NCBI RefSeq assembly: GCF_040045035.1
Contig: NZ_JBDZDS010000007.1
Coordinates: 211,957 to 275,956 of the forward strand
Source of the DNA: Pseudaminobacter sp040045035
GTDB lineage: Bacteria > Pseudomonadota > Alphaproteobacteria > Rhizobiales > Rhizobiaceae
Direction: 5' to 3'
DNA: 64,000 nt
Position numbers and translations under genes: made by a program. Positions 1 to 8,741 of this stretch are shown piece after piece. The notes beneath the pieces were generated by a model. It saw only the letters and a list, made by a program, of their open reading frames with translations, was not told the DNA's origin and did not search any database. Each line of letters begins with the position of its first letter. Position 1 is the stretch's first letter.

Positions 1-52
1 CGGCGAGGCGGACGGATGCCGACAAGTCAATTCCTTGCAACGCATTGCGCCT

Positions 53-73
53 GCCGGCCTTGGACCGGCCGGC
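53..73. terminator. possible hairpin beyond the first gene
   Basis: Arms GCCGGCC and GGCCGGC can pair around a 7-nt loop about 70 nt beyond the stop of the leftward binding-protein gene. No T-run follows on that strand, so this may be only a GC-rich inverted repeat. The rest of 1-141 shows no supported gene. Confidence 0.25.
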
Positions 74-141
74 GCCTGGATACGGCCAAGCGCCAAGCGG
101 GCCGCGGCCCGCCTGGCTTCTCGCCGGTCGGCGTGGCTCGG

Positions 142-1194
142 CTACTGGGCCAGCCAGGCGTTGAAGCGTTGCGTCAGTGCCTCGGAGTTGTCGATCCAGA
201 AGTTGACGTCGAGCGGGATGGCTTCGGCCAGGTTCTTGGAGTCGGTCGGAAGCTCGGCCGCATAGTCAGGCGAGACCTTGCCGGCAGCATCGAGATTCGG
301 AAGACCGTAAGCCACATAGGCCGGCAGCTTGACCTGATTGTCGGGCTCGCTGGCGAAGGCGATGAAGTCCTGCCCGGCATCCTTGTTCTCGGCGTCCTTC
401 AAGACGACCCAGCTGTCGATCGCATAGACGCTGCCCGGCCAGACGACCTTGAACTTCTTGCCCTCGGTGCGGTTGATGCCGGTGATGCGGCCGTTATAGG
501 CCGAGGCCATCGCCACCTCGCCGGAAGCGAGCAGCTGCAGCGGCTGGGCACCCGCTTCCCACCAGACGATGTTCGGGCGAAGCTCGTCGAGCTTCTTGAA
601 GGCGCGGTCGACACCCTCCGGCGTCGACAGAACCTGGTAGACCTCGTCCTTCTTCACGCCGTCGGCGAGCAGCGCGAATTCGAGCGTATATTTGGCGCCC
701 TTGCGCAGCGAGCGCTTGCCAGGGAACTTTTCCACGTTCCAGAAGTCGGCCCAGGAAGTGGGCCCTTCCGCGAGCTTGGCACCGTCATAGGCAATCGCCG
801 TGGACCAGACGATGGCGCCGACGCCGCAATCGTTCACTGCGTCGGGCAGGAACTTGTCCTTGCCGCCCATCTTGTCCCAATCGATCTTCTCAAAAAGGCC
901 GTCGGCGCAGCCAAGGGCCAGTTCCTCGGCTTCCACCTGGACGACATCCCAGTTGGGCGTCCCCGCCTTGACCTTCGACTGGAGAACGCCGAAGCCACCA
1001 TCCCAGGCCTCGTCGAGCACCGACTTGCCGGTCTTTTCGGCATAGGGCTTGAAATAGATCTCGCGCTGCGCGTCCTGGTAGTTTCCGCCCCACGAGACGA
1101 CGGTCAGGTCCCTTGCAAAGGCGGAAGAGCCTGCAAGGCTCGCCGCCGCAACGAGGACACCGCCAAAAATGGCCAGTTTCTTGCTTTGTTTCAC
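142..1194 (-). CDS. ABC transporter substrate-binding protein, PotD/polyamine-type
   Basis: Periplasmic solute-binding protein that delivers a ligand to an ABC permease. The 350-residue product has a Sec signal peptide (about residues 1-27, ending SSAFA). The mature start LTVVSWGGNYQDAQ is typical of the spermidine/putrescine and related family 1 binding proteins. There is no lipobox cysteine. The start is GTG at 1194, chosen because GAGGGGAATAAC lies directly upstream. No permease or ATPase adjoins it on the right, so its partners are probably to the left of the window. A polyamine or similar small cationic ligand is inferred from family only; the substrate cannot be read from the sequence. 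Confidence 0.85.
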   Translation of the reverse strand: MKQSKKLAIFGGVLVAAASLAGSSAFARDLTVVSWGGNYQDAQREIYFKPYAEKTGKSVLDEAWDGGFGVLQSKVKAGTPNWDVVQVEAEELALGCADGLFEKIDWDKMGGKDKFLPDAVNDCGVGAIVWSTAIAYDGAKLAEGPTSWADFWNVEKFPGKRSLRKGAKYTLEFALLADGVKKDEVYQVLSTPEGVDRAFKKLDELRPNIVWWEAGAQPLQLLASGEVAMASAYNGRITGINRTEGKKFKVVWPGSVYAIDSWVVLKDAENKDAGQDFIAFASEPDNQVKLPAYVAYGLPNLDAAGKVSPDYAAELPTDSKNLAEAIPLDVNFWIDNSEALTQRFNAWLAQ

Positions 1195-1524
1195 GTTATT
1201 CCCCTCATTATTGGAAGATTCCGGGCATACGTCTAGGATATGCTCGGTGAAACCTACCGCTTGTTTGAGCCGCCCTGCAAGGCCGCTGTGTGCGCATTAG
1301 TGCATTATCAGACGCAGCCTGCAACGGAGACGAATTGACGCTTCCGGATCTGCAAACTTACTTGCCGTGATTGCAGTCGCTGGGCGTGGATGACCGTGGC
1401 CTCATCGACCATCGGCTCCTGGATTCATGCCGCTGCTTGCGTCAATAGTTCGCCCAGCAGGCGAGCCAAGCGGCCGTCGCAACGCGCCACTTCCTCTGCG
1501 CGGTGCCTGGCTCATTTCTGCGGC
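1195..1524. other. intergenic region, no supported gene
   Basis: This 330-nt stretch separates two leftward genes. Its left part must carry the promoter of the binding-protein gene, whose ribosome binding site is visible at 1196-1206. I saw no hairpin with a T-run and no convincing coding sequence. Confidence 0.4.
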
Positions 1525-2901
1525 TCAGTGGAGAGCAGGGTAGGCTTCAAAAGGCGCCAATGCACATTCGGCCAGATGCGCAATCCGCAGGAGTTCCGCA
1601 TCATGATCGAGGCGGCCGCTGATCATCATGCCCACCGGCAGACCGGCTTTGGTCAAGCCGCAAGGGATGCTGATGGAAGGCTGGCCGGACAGATTGAACA
1701 CGGTCGCGTTCTTGGAGGCATGGTGGTCGTAGCCTTCTGGCCGCTGGTCGAAAGGCGCCGGCATGATCGTCGCCGACGGGGCCACCAAGGCGTCGCATTG
1801 CTGCATCATCTCGGCCATGAGAGCCCTGAGCCGCAGCCGTTCGTGCTGGGCGCGGATATAGTCGGAAGCGGAGATGCGCGATTTTCTTCCGAGCTTTTCC
1901 TGGAGTTCCGAACTGAAATCGCCGGGGTGTGCAGCCAGGGCCTGCGCATGCAGCGCGTAGGCTTCCGCAAAAACCAGTCCGGACATTTCGAGACTGACAT
2001 CAATGCCGCCGCTGTCGATCTCGACAATGACGGCGCCTTGCTTTTCCAGTTCGCCGATCGCGCGATCGACGAACTCGATGATTTCGGGCTCGCCGTCGAA
2101 GAAAAACTGCCGCGCAATGCCGATGCGCGTGCCGGCGATCGTTCCGACTTCGCCTTGGAGAGGGACGAACTGCCGTCCAGAAGAGTAAGGGTCCTGGGCA
2201 TCGGGACCGGAAATGGCCTGCATGATCAGCGCCGCGTCTTCCACGTTGCGGGCGAGGGGGCCGACATGATCCATCGTCCGAACCAGGGGCAGCACGCCCG
2301 TCGTGCCGACCAGGCCGAAGCTCGGCTTGAAGCCGACGATGCCGCAGCAATGGGCCGGGTAGCGGATTGAACAGGCGGTGTCGGTGCCGAGCGCTGCGAA
2401 GGCCAGGCCGGCGGCTACTGCGCTTGCCGAGCCGCCGCTCGAGCCGCCGGGGTCGCGGGTCGTGTCCCACGGATTGGCGATCCGGCCAAAGAACGGGTTG
2501 ATGCTCGTGGTGCCATAGGCCAGTTCGTGGGTCCCGGCCTTGCCGAGGATGATCGCACCCGCTTCCTTGAGCTTTCCCACGACGTTGGCGTCATGGTCGG
2601 GCACCCAGTCGGCATAAAGCTTCGAGCCGCATGTCGTGCGGATGCCCTTCGTCGCCATGTTGTCCTTGACCGCGACGGGCACGCCGTGAAGCGGGCCGAG
2701 CCATTCTCCAGCCCCGAGCCTTCGATCCGCCTCGCAGGCCGCTGCAAGCGCTTCTTCGGCCGCAACGGTGACGAAGGCGTTGAGAAGCGGATTGAGCCGT
2801 TCGATGCGCTCCAGCATCAATTGCGTCAGCGCGGTCGAGGTGATCCCGCCGCTGCGGAGCAGCCGGGAGATCTCGGAAATGCTGGAGTAGTGCAGGGCCA
2901 A
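1525..2901 (-). CDS. amidase, amidase-signature (AS) family
   Basis: Hydrolyses a carboxamide to acid plus ammonia or amine; cytoplasmic. The 458-residue length is normal for the family. The Ser-cis-Ser-Lys triad is visible: Lys79 in VAVKDN, Ser154 in GGSSGGSASAVAAG, and the nucleophile Ser178. The segment before the nucleophile is TDTACS, where the family consensus is TDTGGS, so the glycines that usually shape the oxyanion hole are Ala-Cys. The start is TTG at 2901 with GAGGCGGA upstream. It is the last gene of a leftward operon, 10 nt after the P1 peptidase. Together they suggest stepwise hydrolysis of a peptide or amide brought in by the adjacent ABC transporter (inference). Confidence 0.85.
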   Translation of the reverse strand: MALHYSSISEISRLLRSGGITSTALTQLMLERIERLNPLLNAFVTVAAEEALAAACEADRRLGAGEWLGPLHGVPVAVKDNMATKGIRTTCGSKLYADWVPDHDANVVGKLKEAGAIILGKAGTHELAYGTTSINPFFGRIANPWDTTRDPGGSSGGSASAVAAGLAFAALGTDTACSIRYPAHCCGIVGFKPSFGLVGTTGVLPLVRTMDHVGPLARNVEDAALIMQAISGPDAQDPYSSGRQFVPLQGEVGTIAGTRIGIARQFFFDGEPEIIEFVDRAIGELEKQGAVIVEIDSGGIDVSLEMSGLVFAEAYALHAQALAAHPGDFSSELQEKLGRKSRISASDYIRAQHERLRLRALMAEMMQQCDALVAPSATIMPAPFDQRPEGYDHHASKNATVFNLSGQPSISIPCGLTKAGLPVGMMISGRLDHDAELLRIAHLAECALAPFEAYPALH

Positions 2902-2911
2902 TTCGTCCGCC

Positions 2912-3928
2912 TCAGCGCAGCCAGTCGGCCAGCGAGGGGCGGAAATTGCCGGCGCGGCCAGTCATGGCCTGCGCCGCGCACATGGAGTTCAGCACCGCTT
3001 CCTGCGTGGCCTCGGTGGCGGCGCGGAAGAGCTTGTCGATGCGGTTCTCGTTCAGCGCGCGCATCGAGATGAGCTCGCTCTTCTCGTCGTGGTCGATCAT
3101 GGTCGCCGTGGTGAAGCCGATTGAGATGTCGCCGCTGCCATGGCCCCAAAAGGCGCCGAGGCGAGCAAGCCCGGCCCCGCAGCGGCGCGTCACGCGCTTG
3201 AGCTGGCGGTGTTCCAGCGGAACATCGGTGGCGAGGATGATGATGACCGAACCCTTTTCCGCCTCCTTGGCGGTGCGGGGCGAAGGCTGGCGGCCGTCCG
3301 GCAGTGTGAGATCGCCGGCGCGGCCGAAATTGGAGAGCACCAGGGTGCCGACATGAAAGGTCTGGCCATCGAGCTCGAACCGGCGCGACGAGGTGCCGAT
3401 GCCGCCCTTGAAGCCGAAGCAGGTCATGCCCGTGCCGGCGCCGACATTGCCCTGTTCGACCGCACCTTCATGTGCGTTGGCCAAGGCAAGGCGTGCATGC
3501 TCCTCGGTGACCGCCATCGCCTGGATGTCGTTGAGCGGACCGTCGTTGCATTCGCAGACGACCGGGTTCACCGTCGCGGTCTGGCGGCCGATATCGGGAT
3601 TGGCGGCGATCGCCTCGCGGATCAGCGCGTTGGCGCAGGTGCCGACCCCAAACGTGTTGGTGAGCAGGATCGGCGTTTCCAGCGTGCCAAGCTCGTCGAT
3701 CTGCACCAGCCCCGTGCTCTTGCCGAAGCCGTTGATGACGTCGCTCGCGGCCAGCACCTTCTTGCGATAGAGATTGCCGGAATGCGGCAGCACGGCGGTG
3801 ACGCCGGTGTTGATGTCGCCGTCGCGGATCGTGTGGTGGCCGATGCGCACGCCGGGCACATCGGTGATCGCGTTCTTCTCGCCCGTGGGAAGAATTCCGC
3901 AGACGATGCCAAAATCCCGTGCGTTCAC
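2912..3928 (-). CDS. P1-family (DmpA/BapA-type) aminopeptidase
   Basis: Self-processing N-terminal-nucleophile hydrolase related to L-aminopeptidase/D-esterase DmpA and beta-peptidyl aminopeptidase BapA. The 338 residues contain the family landmarks TDVPGVRIGH near the N-terminus, LTNTFGVGT (about 89-97), ECNDG (126-130) and the likely autocleavage pair Gly226-Ser227 in KGSVIIILATD. Start is GTG at 3928, with GAGGT 8 nt upstream. The family removes N-terminal D-, L- or beta-amino acids from amides and short peptides. Its neighbours, an amino-acid ABC transporter, an amidase and a D-amino-acid/branched-chain type aminotransferase, fit the use of an unusual amino-acid amide or beta-peptide. The exact substrate is unknown. 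Confidence 0.85.
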   Translation of the reverse strand: MNARDFGIVCGILPTGEKNAITDVPGVRIGHHTIRDGDINTGVTAVLPHSGNLYRKKVLAASDVINGFGKSTGLVQIDELGTLETPILLTNTFGVGTCANALIREAIAANPDIGRQTATVNPVVCECNDGPLNDIQAMAVTEEHARLALANAHEGAVEQGNVGAGTGMTCFGFKGGIGTSSRRFELDGQTFHVGTLVLSNFGRAGDLTLPDGRQPSPRTAKEAEKGSVIIILATDVPLEHRQLKRVTRRCGAGLARLGAFWGHGSGDISIGFTTATMIDHDEKSELISMRALNENRIDKLFRAATEATQEAVLNSMCAAQAMTGRAGNFRPSLADWLR

Positions 3929-3964
3929 CGATGCTACCTCGATCCGTTCCAGTCTTTCCGGCCT

Positions 3965-4708
3965 CTAGAGGCGACCCGCTTCCACGATGCGCTTCAGGAA
4001 GGCCTGCGTGCGTTCGCCCTGCGGCTTTCCGAAGATCTGCTCCGGCGGGCCTTCCTCATAGACCTTGCCGGCCTGCAGGAAGCAGACCTTGTCCGCGACC
4101 TCGCGGGCAAAGCCCATTTCGTGCGTGGCGAGCACCATCGTCATGCCGTTCTTGGCCAGATCGCGCACGATGTCCAGCACTTCCGAAACCAGCTCCGGGT
4201 CGAGCGCCGAGGTGATCTCGTCCAGTAGCAGAAGCGTCGGATCCATCATCAGCGCGCGGACAATGGCGACGCGCTGCTGCTGGCCGCCCGACAGGCGGTC
4301 CGGGTATTCATCCGCCTTGTGTTGCAGCCCGATACGGGCAAGCAGCGCCTTGCCCTTTTCCACGGCCTCCGCCTTGGACATGTTCAGCACCTTGGTGGGC
4401 GCCAGCGTGACGTTTTCGATCACGCTCATATGCGGGAAGAGGTTGTAGCCCTGGAAGACGATGCCGATCTCGCGGCGCAGGGCGTCCAGGTCCACGCCCG
4501 GACCTGTGACGCGATCGCCATGTAGACGGATCTCGCCCTCGTTGATCGTCTCCAGCCGGTTGATGCAGCGCAGCAGCGTGGACTTTCCGCAGCCCGACGG
4601 GCCGATCAGGCAGACCACCTGATGCTCCTCGATGTCGAGCGAGATGCCGGAAAGGACCTCGACCGCGCCGTAGCGCTTGTATGCCTTGTCGATTTCGACC
4701 AGTGCCAT
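3965..4708 (-). CDS. amino-acid ABC transporter ATP-binding protein (GlnQ type)
   Basis: Cytoplasmic ATPase that powers polar amino-acid uptake. In the 247 residues, Walker A GPSGCGKST is at 36-44, the Q-loop in VFQGYNLFPH, the signature LSGGQQQR at 139-146, Walker B LLLLDE followed by ITSALD at 159-170, and the switch His in ATHEM. The residue after the Walker B Glu is Ile instead of the usual Pro, a tolerated change. It lies 24 nt downstream of the permease gene and upstream of the peptidase, so all are probably on one transcript. Confidence 0.93.
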   Translation of the reverse strand: MALVEIDKAYKRYGAVEVLSGISLDIEEHQVVCLIGPSGCGKSTLLRCINRLETINEGEIRLHGDRVTGPGVDLDALRREIGIVFQGYNLFPHMSVIENVTLAPTKVLNMSKAEAVEKGKALLARIGLQHKADEYPDRLSGGQQQRVAIVRALMMDPTLLLLDEITSALDPELVSEVLDIVRDLAKNGMTMVLATHEMGFAREVADKVCFLQAGKVYEEGPPEQIFGKPQGERTQAFLKRIVEAGRL

Positions 4709-4732
4709 CTTTTCAGTCCATCCGTTCGAGGG

Positions 4733-5836
4733 TCAGGAGCGCATCTTCTTGCGGTCGCGTTCGATCAGCTTGTCGACGAAACGGGCCTGCGGGATCGTGA
4801 GCACGATGAAGAGGATGGCGACGGTGGTGACGGCGGAGAGGTTGAAATTGTTGCTGGCAATGATCTTCGACTGGTTGAAGGCGTCGATCGTGCCGATGAT
4901 CGCGACCAGCGCAGTGTCCTTCTGCAGGCTGATGCAGTTGTTCATCAGCGGCGGAACGATGCCGCGCACTGCCAGCGGGATGACCACATAGCGCATGGTC
5001 TTGAAATAGGAGAGGCCCAGCGAGCGCGCTGCTGCGATCTGGCTCGGATGCACGCTTTCGATACCGGCGCGGTAGACCTCGGAGGTATAGGCACCGTAGG
5101 TCAGCGTCAGCGCGATGATGGCGTAGGCGTTGGAGGACAGATCCTTCAGGATCGGCAGGCCGGTCAGCGGTAGGCCGAAGCCGATCAGGTAGATGGTGAT
5201 GATCGCCGGAAGGCCGCGGAAAAGGTCGCCATAGATAATTGCCAGTGTGCGGATCGGCTTGCCGGCCTCGCCGGGCAGGGTGCGCGCCATGGCGACAATG
5301 AGCGCCCAGACGAGGATCAATACGGCGGAAACGGTGAAGATGAAGATGTTGGTGCCGAAGGCCTTGAGCACGGCGCCGGCTGATTTCACGATCAGCGCGA
5401 GGTCGAAGAAGGTCCGGCTGACGGCCGCGTCGTTGACGACGAGGAACCACGCGAGCGAGCAGAGGATGAGCAGGGCTGCCGAATAGGCGAGCGCCTTCCA
5501 CGAAGCGTCGGATGCCTTCGCTCCGAGTTCACGCCCGAGATAGATGTCTGAAGACCTCGCGGCTTGCAACGACATGGACAGGGCGCGCGCTGCCAGCGCC
5601 AGAACGACCAGAGGCAGCAGGCAGGCGAGAGCGGCGACCACCGTGACGGGCGTTGCCGCCCAGCCTTCCGCGATCACGAAGGAGCGGATGTAGTGGGCCG
5701 TGTAGGCCGCGGCTGCGAGAGTGGCGAGAGCAAAGAGCAGAACGCCGAAGGAGCGCTTGCCGTAGGTTCGGACCTGGTTGCGAGCGCGCCATCTCCTGGC
5801 GCGCTCGTCCTTGGCTTCAAGAGCCGATGTGGACAT
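4733..5836 (-). CDS. amino-acid ABC transporter permease (HisM/GlnP type)
   Basis: Inner-membrane permease of a polar amino-acid importer. At 367 residues it is longer than the usual 220-280. The extra N-terminal third has two hydrophobic segments (about residues 30-55 and 60-90) and a soluble linker before the conserved core. The core has a predicted EAA loop near RAGIESVHPSQIAAARSLGLS. It is a single permease gene, so the transporter may work with a homodimeric channel. It lies 20 nt after the binding protein gene. The N-terminal extension is the odd part of this protein. Confidence 0.9.
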   Translation of the reverse strand: MSTSALEAKDERARRWRARNQVRTYGKRSFGVLLFALATLAAAAYTAHYIRSFVIAEGWAATPVTVVAALACLLPLVVLALAARALSMSLQAARSSDIYLGRELGAKASDASWKALAYSAALLILCSLAWFLVVNDAAVSRTFFDLALIVKSAGAVLKAFGTNIFIFTVSAVLILVWALIVAMARTLPGEAGKPIRTLAIIYGDLFRGLPAIITIYLIGFGLPLTGLPILKDLSSNAYAIIALTLTYGAYTSEVYRAGIESVHPSQIAAARSLGLSYFKTMRYVVIPLAVRGIVPPLMNNCISLQKDTALVAIIGTIDAFNQSKIIASNNFNLSAVTTVAILFIVLTIPQARFVDKLIERDRKKMRS

Positions 5837-5856
5837 GAGGTTTCTCTAGCCTTGGC

Positions 5857-6720
5857 TCAGGGCTTCCAGGTCGGAACGTCGTCGGGCGAGACGCCGCCGA
5901 AGGATTCGAGCAGATATGCCGTCTCGAGCTTCTTGAGCGTGCCGTCGGCCTTCAGGTCCTCGATGATCTTGTCGATCGTCTCGGCGTTCGGCGAACCCTT
6001 CTGGTAGATGCCTGCGGTCAGTTCGTCGCTGGGGTACTTGCCGATAGCCTGCAGCTTGCCGCCGGAATTGGCGACCTGGCCGAGCACGATGCCCAGATCG
6101 GTCATCACCGCGTCGACCTTGCCGGCGGCAGCGGCCGTGAACATGGAGGCGGTGTCGTCGAACACGTCAACATTGGAGACGCCCAGCGTGTCCTGCACGA
6201 AGGAAACCAGCGTCGTGCCGGCCTGCGTGCCGACGTGAGCCTGCTTGATCGTCTCCTCGTTCAGGGTCGAGCCGGCCTTGGCGGCAACACCGTGGGCAGA
6301 GGCGAGATACGGGGCCGAGAAGTCAACGACCTTCTTGCGCGGCTCGGTGACCGAGATCAGCGCAAGCGCGATGTCAAAGTCCTTGTTCTGGCCGGCAACG
6401 ATGGAGTCGAAGGAGGCGTTGACCAGCTTTACCTTGTCGAGGCCGAGGCGGTGGGCGATGTTGACCGCCATGCAGAACTCATAGCCGTCCTTGACCGTCT
6501 CGGGCGTGTCGCCGTTGAACTGGCCGACCGCCGGGAGGTTGATGATGACGGTGAACTGGCCCGACACTGCCGGGGTGATCGAGGCCGCGCCCTTTTCGCC
6601 GGTCAGCGGACAGTCGCCGTAGCCTTCCGTGGCCATCGCTGCTCCCCCGGCGACGAAGGTCAGAGCCGTCGCGAGCAAAGCGCGCCGCGCGAGCTTTGCC
6701 GTGGTATTCAAGATCGTCAT
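5857..6720 (-). CDS. amino-acid ABC transporter substrate-binding protein
   Basis: Periplasmic binding protein, family 3 (SBP_bac_3). The 287-residue product has a signal peptide of about 29 residues ending GGAAMA. The typical family 3 core follows: GYEFCMAVNIAHRLGL, the segment VEPRKKVVDFSAPY-like (here VTEPRKKVVDFSAPY), and DAVMTDLG near the second lobe. It has a strong ribosome binding site, GAGGAGGGG, just before the ATG at 6720. The position after the class IV aminotransferase gene and before permease and ATPase supports one catabolic operon. The ligand is probably an amino acid or derivative. Confidence 0.9.
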   Translation of the reverse strand: MTILNTTAKLARRALLATALTFVAGGAAMATEGYGDCPLTGEKGAASITPAVSGQFTVIINLPAVGQFNGDTPETVKDGYEFCMAVNIAHRLGLDKVKLVNASFDSIVAGQNKDFDIALALISVTEPRKKVVDFSAPYLASAHGVAAKAGSTLNEETIKQAHVGTQAGTTLVSFVQDTLGVSNVDVFDDTASMFTAAAAGKVDAVMTDLGIVLGQVANSGGKLQAIGKYPSDELTAGIYQKGSPNAETIDKIIEDLKADGTLKKLETAYLLESFGGVSPDDVPTWKP

Positions 6721-6734
6721 AGTTTCCCCTCCTC

Positions 6735-6770
6735 AAAAAATGTTGGGTGGCTTCAGTGCTCCACTGAAGC
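6735..6770 (-). terminator. intercistronic hairpin with T-run (attenuator or partial terminator)
   Basis: On the minus strand, arms GCTTCAGTG and CACTGAAGC form a 9-bp stem with a 3-nt loop (6750-6770), followed about 11 nt later by six T residues. It sits between the aminotransferase stop and the binding-protein ribosome site. It could lower read-through into the transporter, or protect the 5' end of the binding-protein message. Confidence 0.5.
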
Positions 6771-6774
6771 AGGC

Positions 6775-7620
6775 CTAGTTGCGGGCCAGCTCCAGATAGA
6801 TCGTTTGCAGGCGCTTCGTGACGGGGCCGGGCGTGCCGTCGCCGATGACGTGGTCGCCGATCCGGATGACGGGTGTGACGAGGCTCGATGCGCTGGTCAA
6901 AAAGGCTTCCTTGGCTTCCCGTGCTTCCTCGACCGTGAACAGCCGCTCCTCGATGCGAAGCTTCTGCCCCTCGGCCATCTTCATGACCGCGCGCCTGGTG
7001 CAGCCGGGCAGGATAGCCTGCGAGTTCGGCCGGGTGACGATCACGTCGTCCTTGGTCAGGATGAAAGCGGTGGAAGAGGCGCCCTCCGTGACAAAACCGT
7101 CTTCCACCAGCCAGGCTTCGTGGAAGCCCTTCGCCTTGGCGGCCCTCTTGGCCAGAACCTGCGCCAGCAGCATCACTGTCTTGATGTCGCGGCGGGCCCA
7201 GCGCGTATCGGGCGCGATGTCGACCGCGACGCCGTTCTTGACCGAATTGGCGTTGACCAGATTCTTCGCCTGGCTGAATGCGACGAAGGAAGGCTTCATG
7301 TCGTCGGCAAAGCCGAAGTCACGATCGGCGGCGCCGCGGGTAACCTGCAGGTAGACGACGCCTTCCTGGAGAGCATTGCGCGCGATCAGCTCGCGCTGCA
7401 CGTCCACGATTTCTTCCCTCGAAAGAGGCAGCGGAATTGAAATTTCCTTCAGCGAACGTTCCAGCCGGCTGAGGTGAAGATCATTGTCGATCAGCCTGCC
7501 GCCGATGACGGCCGATACTTCGTAGATACCATCGCCAAAGAGGAAGCCTCGGTCGAAAACCGAAACTTTGGCCTCAGCCTCGGCGACATAGTCTCCGTTT
7601 ATGTAGATGGTCCTGCTCAA
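6775..7620 (-). CDS. class IV PLP aminotransferase (D-amino-acid/branched-chain type)
   Basis: PLP-dependent fold-type IV aminotransferase, probably D-amino-acid transaminase-like. I prefer a TTG start at 7620, giving 281 residues beginning SRTIYINGDYV, the normal N-terminus of the family. The frame stays open to an ATG at 7683, which would add a non-conserved 21-residue leader. Visible motifs are the PLP Lys in RRDIKTVMLL, the cofactor Glu in VTEGASSTAFI, and FDRGFLFGDGIYE near the N-terminus. It is the first gene of the leftward operon and is divergent from a LysR gene 166 nt away. It would convert the amino acid released by the peptidase or amidase to a keto acid (inference). Confidence 0.85.
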   Translation of the reverse strand: MSRTIYINGDYVAEAEAKVSVFDRGFLFGDGIYEVSAVIGGRLIDNDLHLSRLERSLKEISIPLPLSREEIVDVQRELIARNALQEGVVYLQVTRGAADRDFGFADDMKPSFVAFSQAKNLVNANSVKNGVAVDIAPDTRWARRDIKTVMLLAQVLAKRAAKAKGFHEAWLVEDGFVTEGASSTAFILTKDDVIVTRPNSQAILPGCTRRAVMKMAEGQKLRIEERLFTVEEAREAKEAFLTSASSLVTPVIRIGDHVIGDGTPGPVTKRLQTIYLELARN

Positions 7621-7786
7621 TTCGTACCCCGAAAACTCCAGACATTGGACGCTAGGCATTCCCCCTTGCCACGTCCAATGCATTGTTTTCTAATAGTTAT
7701 GCAATTTCTGCATAGGGTCTTTGGTCAAGGGAACCGCGCAATAGCCGGCTTGGCAAAAGCGCTCGTCCGCACCTCTGGGGGACTTG

Positions 7787-8710
7787 ATGGAACTGAAATG
7801 GCTCGAGGATTTCGCATGCCTGGCGAATACGCTGAGCTTTTCCCGCGCGGCCGAGGAACGGCGCGTCACGCAGCCGGCCTTCAGCCGCCGCATCAAGCAG
7901 CTCGAGGCCTGGCTAGGCGTGACGCTCGTGAGCCGGGTAACCTTCCCCGCCGAGCTGACGAAGGAAGGCAAAGCATTCCTGCCGGTGGCGCAGGAAGCCA
8001 TCAAGAATTTCTACAGCACGCGCGACGCCCTGCAGCCGCCCAGGGCGCAGAGCGACCAGACCCTGATCTTTTCCGGCCTCAACACGCTGACCGTAGTGTT
8101 CTTTCCGCAATGGCTGCAACAGATGCGGTCAAGGTTCGGCGAGCTGCGGACGCGCATGAGCCCGGACAAGGGGGGTATCGAGGAGAACATCGGCACGTTG
8201 GTCGAGGGCGAAGCTGACTTTTTCCTCACCTACGCGCATGCCTCGGTGCCGTTCCTCATGGACAGCTCGCGCTTTCCCCATCTGGTTCTCGGAACCGAAC
8301 GCCTGCTTCCGGTCGCCAGCCCGACAGCCGAGGGCGTCATGCTGGATCACGCCATCCGGAATGGCGTTCCGCTGCCCTATCTCGGCTATGGCGACTTCTC
8401 GTTTTTCGGTGTCGCACTGTCGAAGCTGTTTGCCAGCAAGCCGCGTTTCGAACGCCGGGTGGTGCATGAGAACACGATTTCGGTTGGCCTGAAGACCATG
8501 GCGATCGCCGGTTGGGGAGTGGCCTGGCTGCCGGAAGGCCTGATCAGGCAGGAACTGGACGCCGGCACGCTCGTGCGGGCGACCGACGATCCGTCCTGGG
8601 ACATCGAAGTCGAGATTCGCATCTATCGTCACGCAACTGCGACACGCCCGATCGTCGACGAGTTTTGGCGGGCCGTGGTCGAGAGCCTCAAGCGGGCACC
8701 ATCCGAATAG
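7787..8710 (+). CDS. LysR-family transcriptional regulator
   Basis: DNA-binding regulator of 307 residues. The N-terminal winged helix-turn-helix reads MELKWLEDFACLANTLSFSRAAEE and continues through RRVTQPAFSRRIKQLE, followed by a periplasmic-binding-fold effector domain. ATG at 7787 is chosen over a TTG immediately upstream because GGGGGA lies 6-7 nt before it. It is transcribed divergently from the aminotransferase/ABC/peptidase operon, the standard LysR arrangement. It is therefore the likely effector-responsive regulator of that operon. Confidence 0.9.
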   Translation: MELKWLEDFACLANTLSFSRAAEERRVTQPAFSRRIKQLEAWLGVTLVSRVTFPAELTKEGKAFLPVAQEAIKNFYSTRDALQPPRAQSDQTLIFSGLNTLTVVFFPQWLQQMRSRFGELRTRMSPDKGGIEENIGTLVEGEADFFLTYAHASVPFLMDSSRFPHLVLGTERLLPVASPTAEGVMLDHAIRNGVPLPYLGYGDFSFFGVALSKLFASKPRFERRVVHENTISVGLKTMAIAGWGVAWLPEGLIRQELDAGTLVRATDDPSWDIEVEIRIYRHATATRPIVDEFWRAVVESLKRAPSE

Positions 8711-8741
8711 ACAATCTCCGCCCCGCCCGGATCCTGTTCCG

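Noticed and set aside
1432..1520. Short minus-strand frame (EEVARCDGRLARLLGELLTQ) beyond the amidase gene
   Set aside because: It looks protein-like, but a stop stands just before it and fewer than 30 residues are available; no basis for calling a gene remnant.
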